Origin: Actinomycetota bacterium
GTDB lineage: Bacteria; Actinomycetota; Thermoleophilia; Solirubrobacterales; Solirubrobacteraceae
Assembly (NCBI GenBank): GCA_019348575.1
Contig: JAHWJE010000012.1
Location: forward strand, 1 to 12,544
Direction of reading: 5' to 3'
DNA: 12,544 nt
Part shown: piece by piece, positions 11,743 through 12,544 of the stretch
How positions within the stretch are numbered: position 1 is the stretch's first letter
Layout of the letters: every line of letters begins with the position of its first letter
Notes under the pieces: model-generated
Databases searched by the model: none
The model's input: the letters and a program-made list of their open reading frames with translations, nothing else
Told to the model about the DNA's origin: nothing
Translations under genes and position numbers: made by a program

Positions 11743-12544
11743 TTACGCGCCTGTGGCGGCGTCCTTTAGGCCCAGCAGCGTCCGCACGTCTGCGGTGCAG
11801 CCGCCGCAGCCGGTCGTCGCGCGCGTGCGCAGGCCGACCTGCGCGACCGTGCTGAGTCCATCGCGGCGGATCGCCGCCTGCACCTCGCCGACGCTGACGG
11901 CGTTGCACGAGCACAGCGTCGCGGCGGGATCGGCGCCCAGTGCCTCGGCGCTCGGCTCCCCCGCGCCGCCCGCTCCGAGCAGGTCCGATGGGACGGGCGC
12001 GCCCGTGCGCAGCAGGTCCGACAGCTGCCGCGCCGCGGCCACGTCGCCGACGAGCGCGGCGCCGGTCAGCCGCTCGCCGTCGAGCACCAGCCGGCGATAG
12101 ATCCCGCTGCGGCTGTCGCTCAGGACGAGCTCGTCGTGTCCGTCCGGCGCGGCCGCGGCCGACGCCCCGCCCGCGTAGACGTCGACGCCGGAGACCTTCA
12201 GCGTCGTGGCCTGGACGGCGCCGTGGAAGGCCGCCGGGTCGCCCGCCACGCCGGCCCCTGCGACGCGCGCCTGCTCGGCGAGCGGCGCCCACAGCCCGTA
12301 GACGATGCCGCGGTGCTCGGCGCACTCGCCGACGGCCCAGACCGCCGGCGCCCCCGCGCGCAGCGCGTCGTCGACGACGATCGCGCGCGCCACGGGCAGG
12401 CCGGCCGCACGCGCGAGCGTGATCTCGGGCCGCACGCCGGCAGCGACGACGACGCGCGTCGCCGGCAGCTCGTCGCCGTCGTCGAGCACGACGCGGTCGC
12501 GCTCGATCCGCACCGCGCTGCGCGCGAGCCGGCAGGCGATCCCC
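11743..12544 (-). CDS. FAD/[2Fe-2S] oxidoreductase, NasB/NirB-like, 3' part
   Basis: The frame stays open to the right end of the window, so the N-terminal part is missing; 266 residues plus TAA are visible. They begin within the pyridine-nucleotide-disulfide fold (LPATRVVVAAGVRPE), continue through the FAD contact VWAVGECAEHRGIVYGLWAP, which closely matches residues 275-293 of NirB in this window, and end in one BFD-like [2Fe-2S] domain with C-S-C-N and C-G-G-C ligands. There is no siroheme domain, so it is not a second nitrite reductase. In Bacillus, NasB with this type of architecture passes electrons from NADH to the assimilatory nitrate reductase; the same role is likely here and the catalytic subunit may lie beyond the window. 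It ends LKDAATGA and converges with the PH-repeat gene. Confidence 0.82.
   Translation of the reverse strand, partial: GIACRLARSAVRIERDRVVLDDGDELPATRVVVAAGVRPEITLARAAGLPVARAIVVDDALRAGAPAVWAVGECAEHRGIVYGLWAPLAEQARVAGAGVAGDPAAFHGAVQATTLKVSGVDVYAGGASAAAAPDGHDELVLSDSRSGIYRRLVLDGERLTGAALVGDVAAARQLSDLLRTGAPVPSDLLGAGGAGEPSAEALGADPAATLCSCNAVSVGEVQAAIRRDGLSTVAQVGLRTRATTGCGGCTADVRTLLGLKDAATGA

Overview
The window is very GC-rich, with dense genes, frequent GTG starts and many long antisense shadow frames. Together with its gene families (actinobacterial-type siroheme nitrite reductase, PBP5-type carboxypeptidase, YkuD L,D-transpeptidase, zf-HC2 zinc-finger protein, STAS protein) this points to a high-GC actinobacterium. 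The overall style suggests the Thermoleophilia/Solirubrobacterales, but that placement is a judgement from protein style and not a search result. I see no tRNA, rRNA, CRISPR array, insertion sequence or phage gene.

Layout. Positions 1-249 hold the 3' end of a GlsB/YeaQ-type membrane protein. Positions 285-1298 carry two minus-strand regulatory genes, an orphan HxxxCxxC zinc-finger protein and a STAS (anti-sigma-factor antagonist-like) protein, separated by 297 bp of non-coding DNA with two perfect small hairpins. Position 1476-1616 (minus) is a 46-residue two-helix membrane protein. A plus-strand run then starts at 1706: a 46-residue miniature HU-like protein, pyrF (class II OMP decarboxylase), a 47-residue protein made of one membrane helix plus the last part of a LysM repeat, a D-alanyl-D-alanine carboxypeptidase, and a PfkB-family hexose-phosphate kinase. 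It meets, tail to tail, a phosphoribulokinase gene (5223-6152, minus). Both stop codons lie inside one imperfect hairpin.

Upstream of the phosphoribulokinase gene, also on the minus strand, is nirBD (6220-8984), which reduces nitrite to ammonium. The two genes overlap by 4 nt. Divergent from nirB is a plus-strand pair, an L,D-transpeptidase and a ZIP-like metal transporter, followed by a protein with two PH-like repeats. The window ends inside a minus-strand FAD/[2Fe-2S] oxidoreductase that resembles the NirB N-terminal half and is probably the electron-transfer subunit of an assimilatory nitrate reductase. The right half therefore looks like a nitrate/nitrite assimilation locus interrupted by cell-envelope genes, while the left half combines pyrimidine synthesis, wall trimming and sugar-phosphate kinases.

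The most unusual observations are these. The HU-like gene keeps both ends of HU but lacks the middle. A second shortened gene, the TM plus LysM-tail gene, lies just beyond pyrF. Several ATG starts sit 7-11 nt after a GGGTAG element with no Shine-Dalgarno, suggesting leaderless transcripts. A three-half-site array with GlnR-box spacing lies in front of nirB. The phosphoribulokinase lacks the regulatory cysteine of the P-loop. No complete new multi-gene defence or mobile system is visible.
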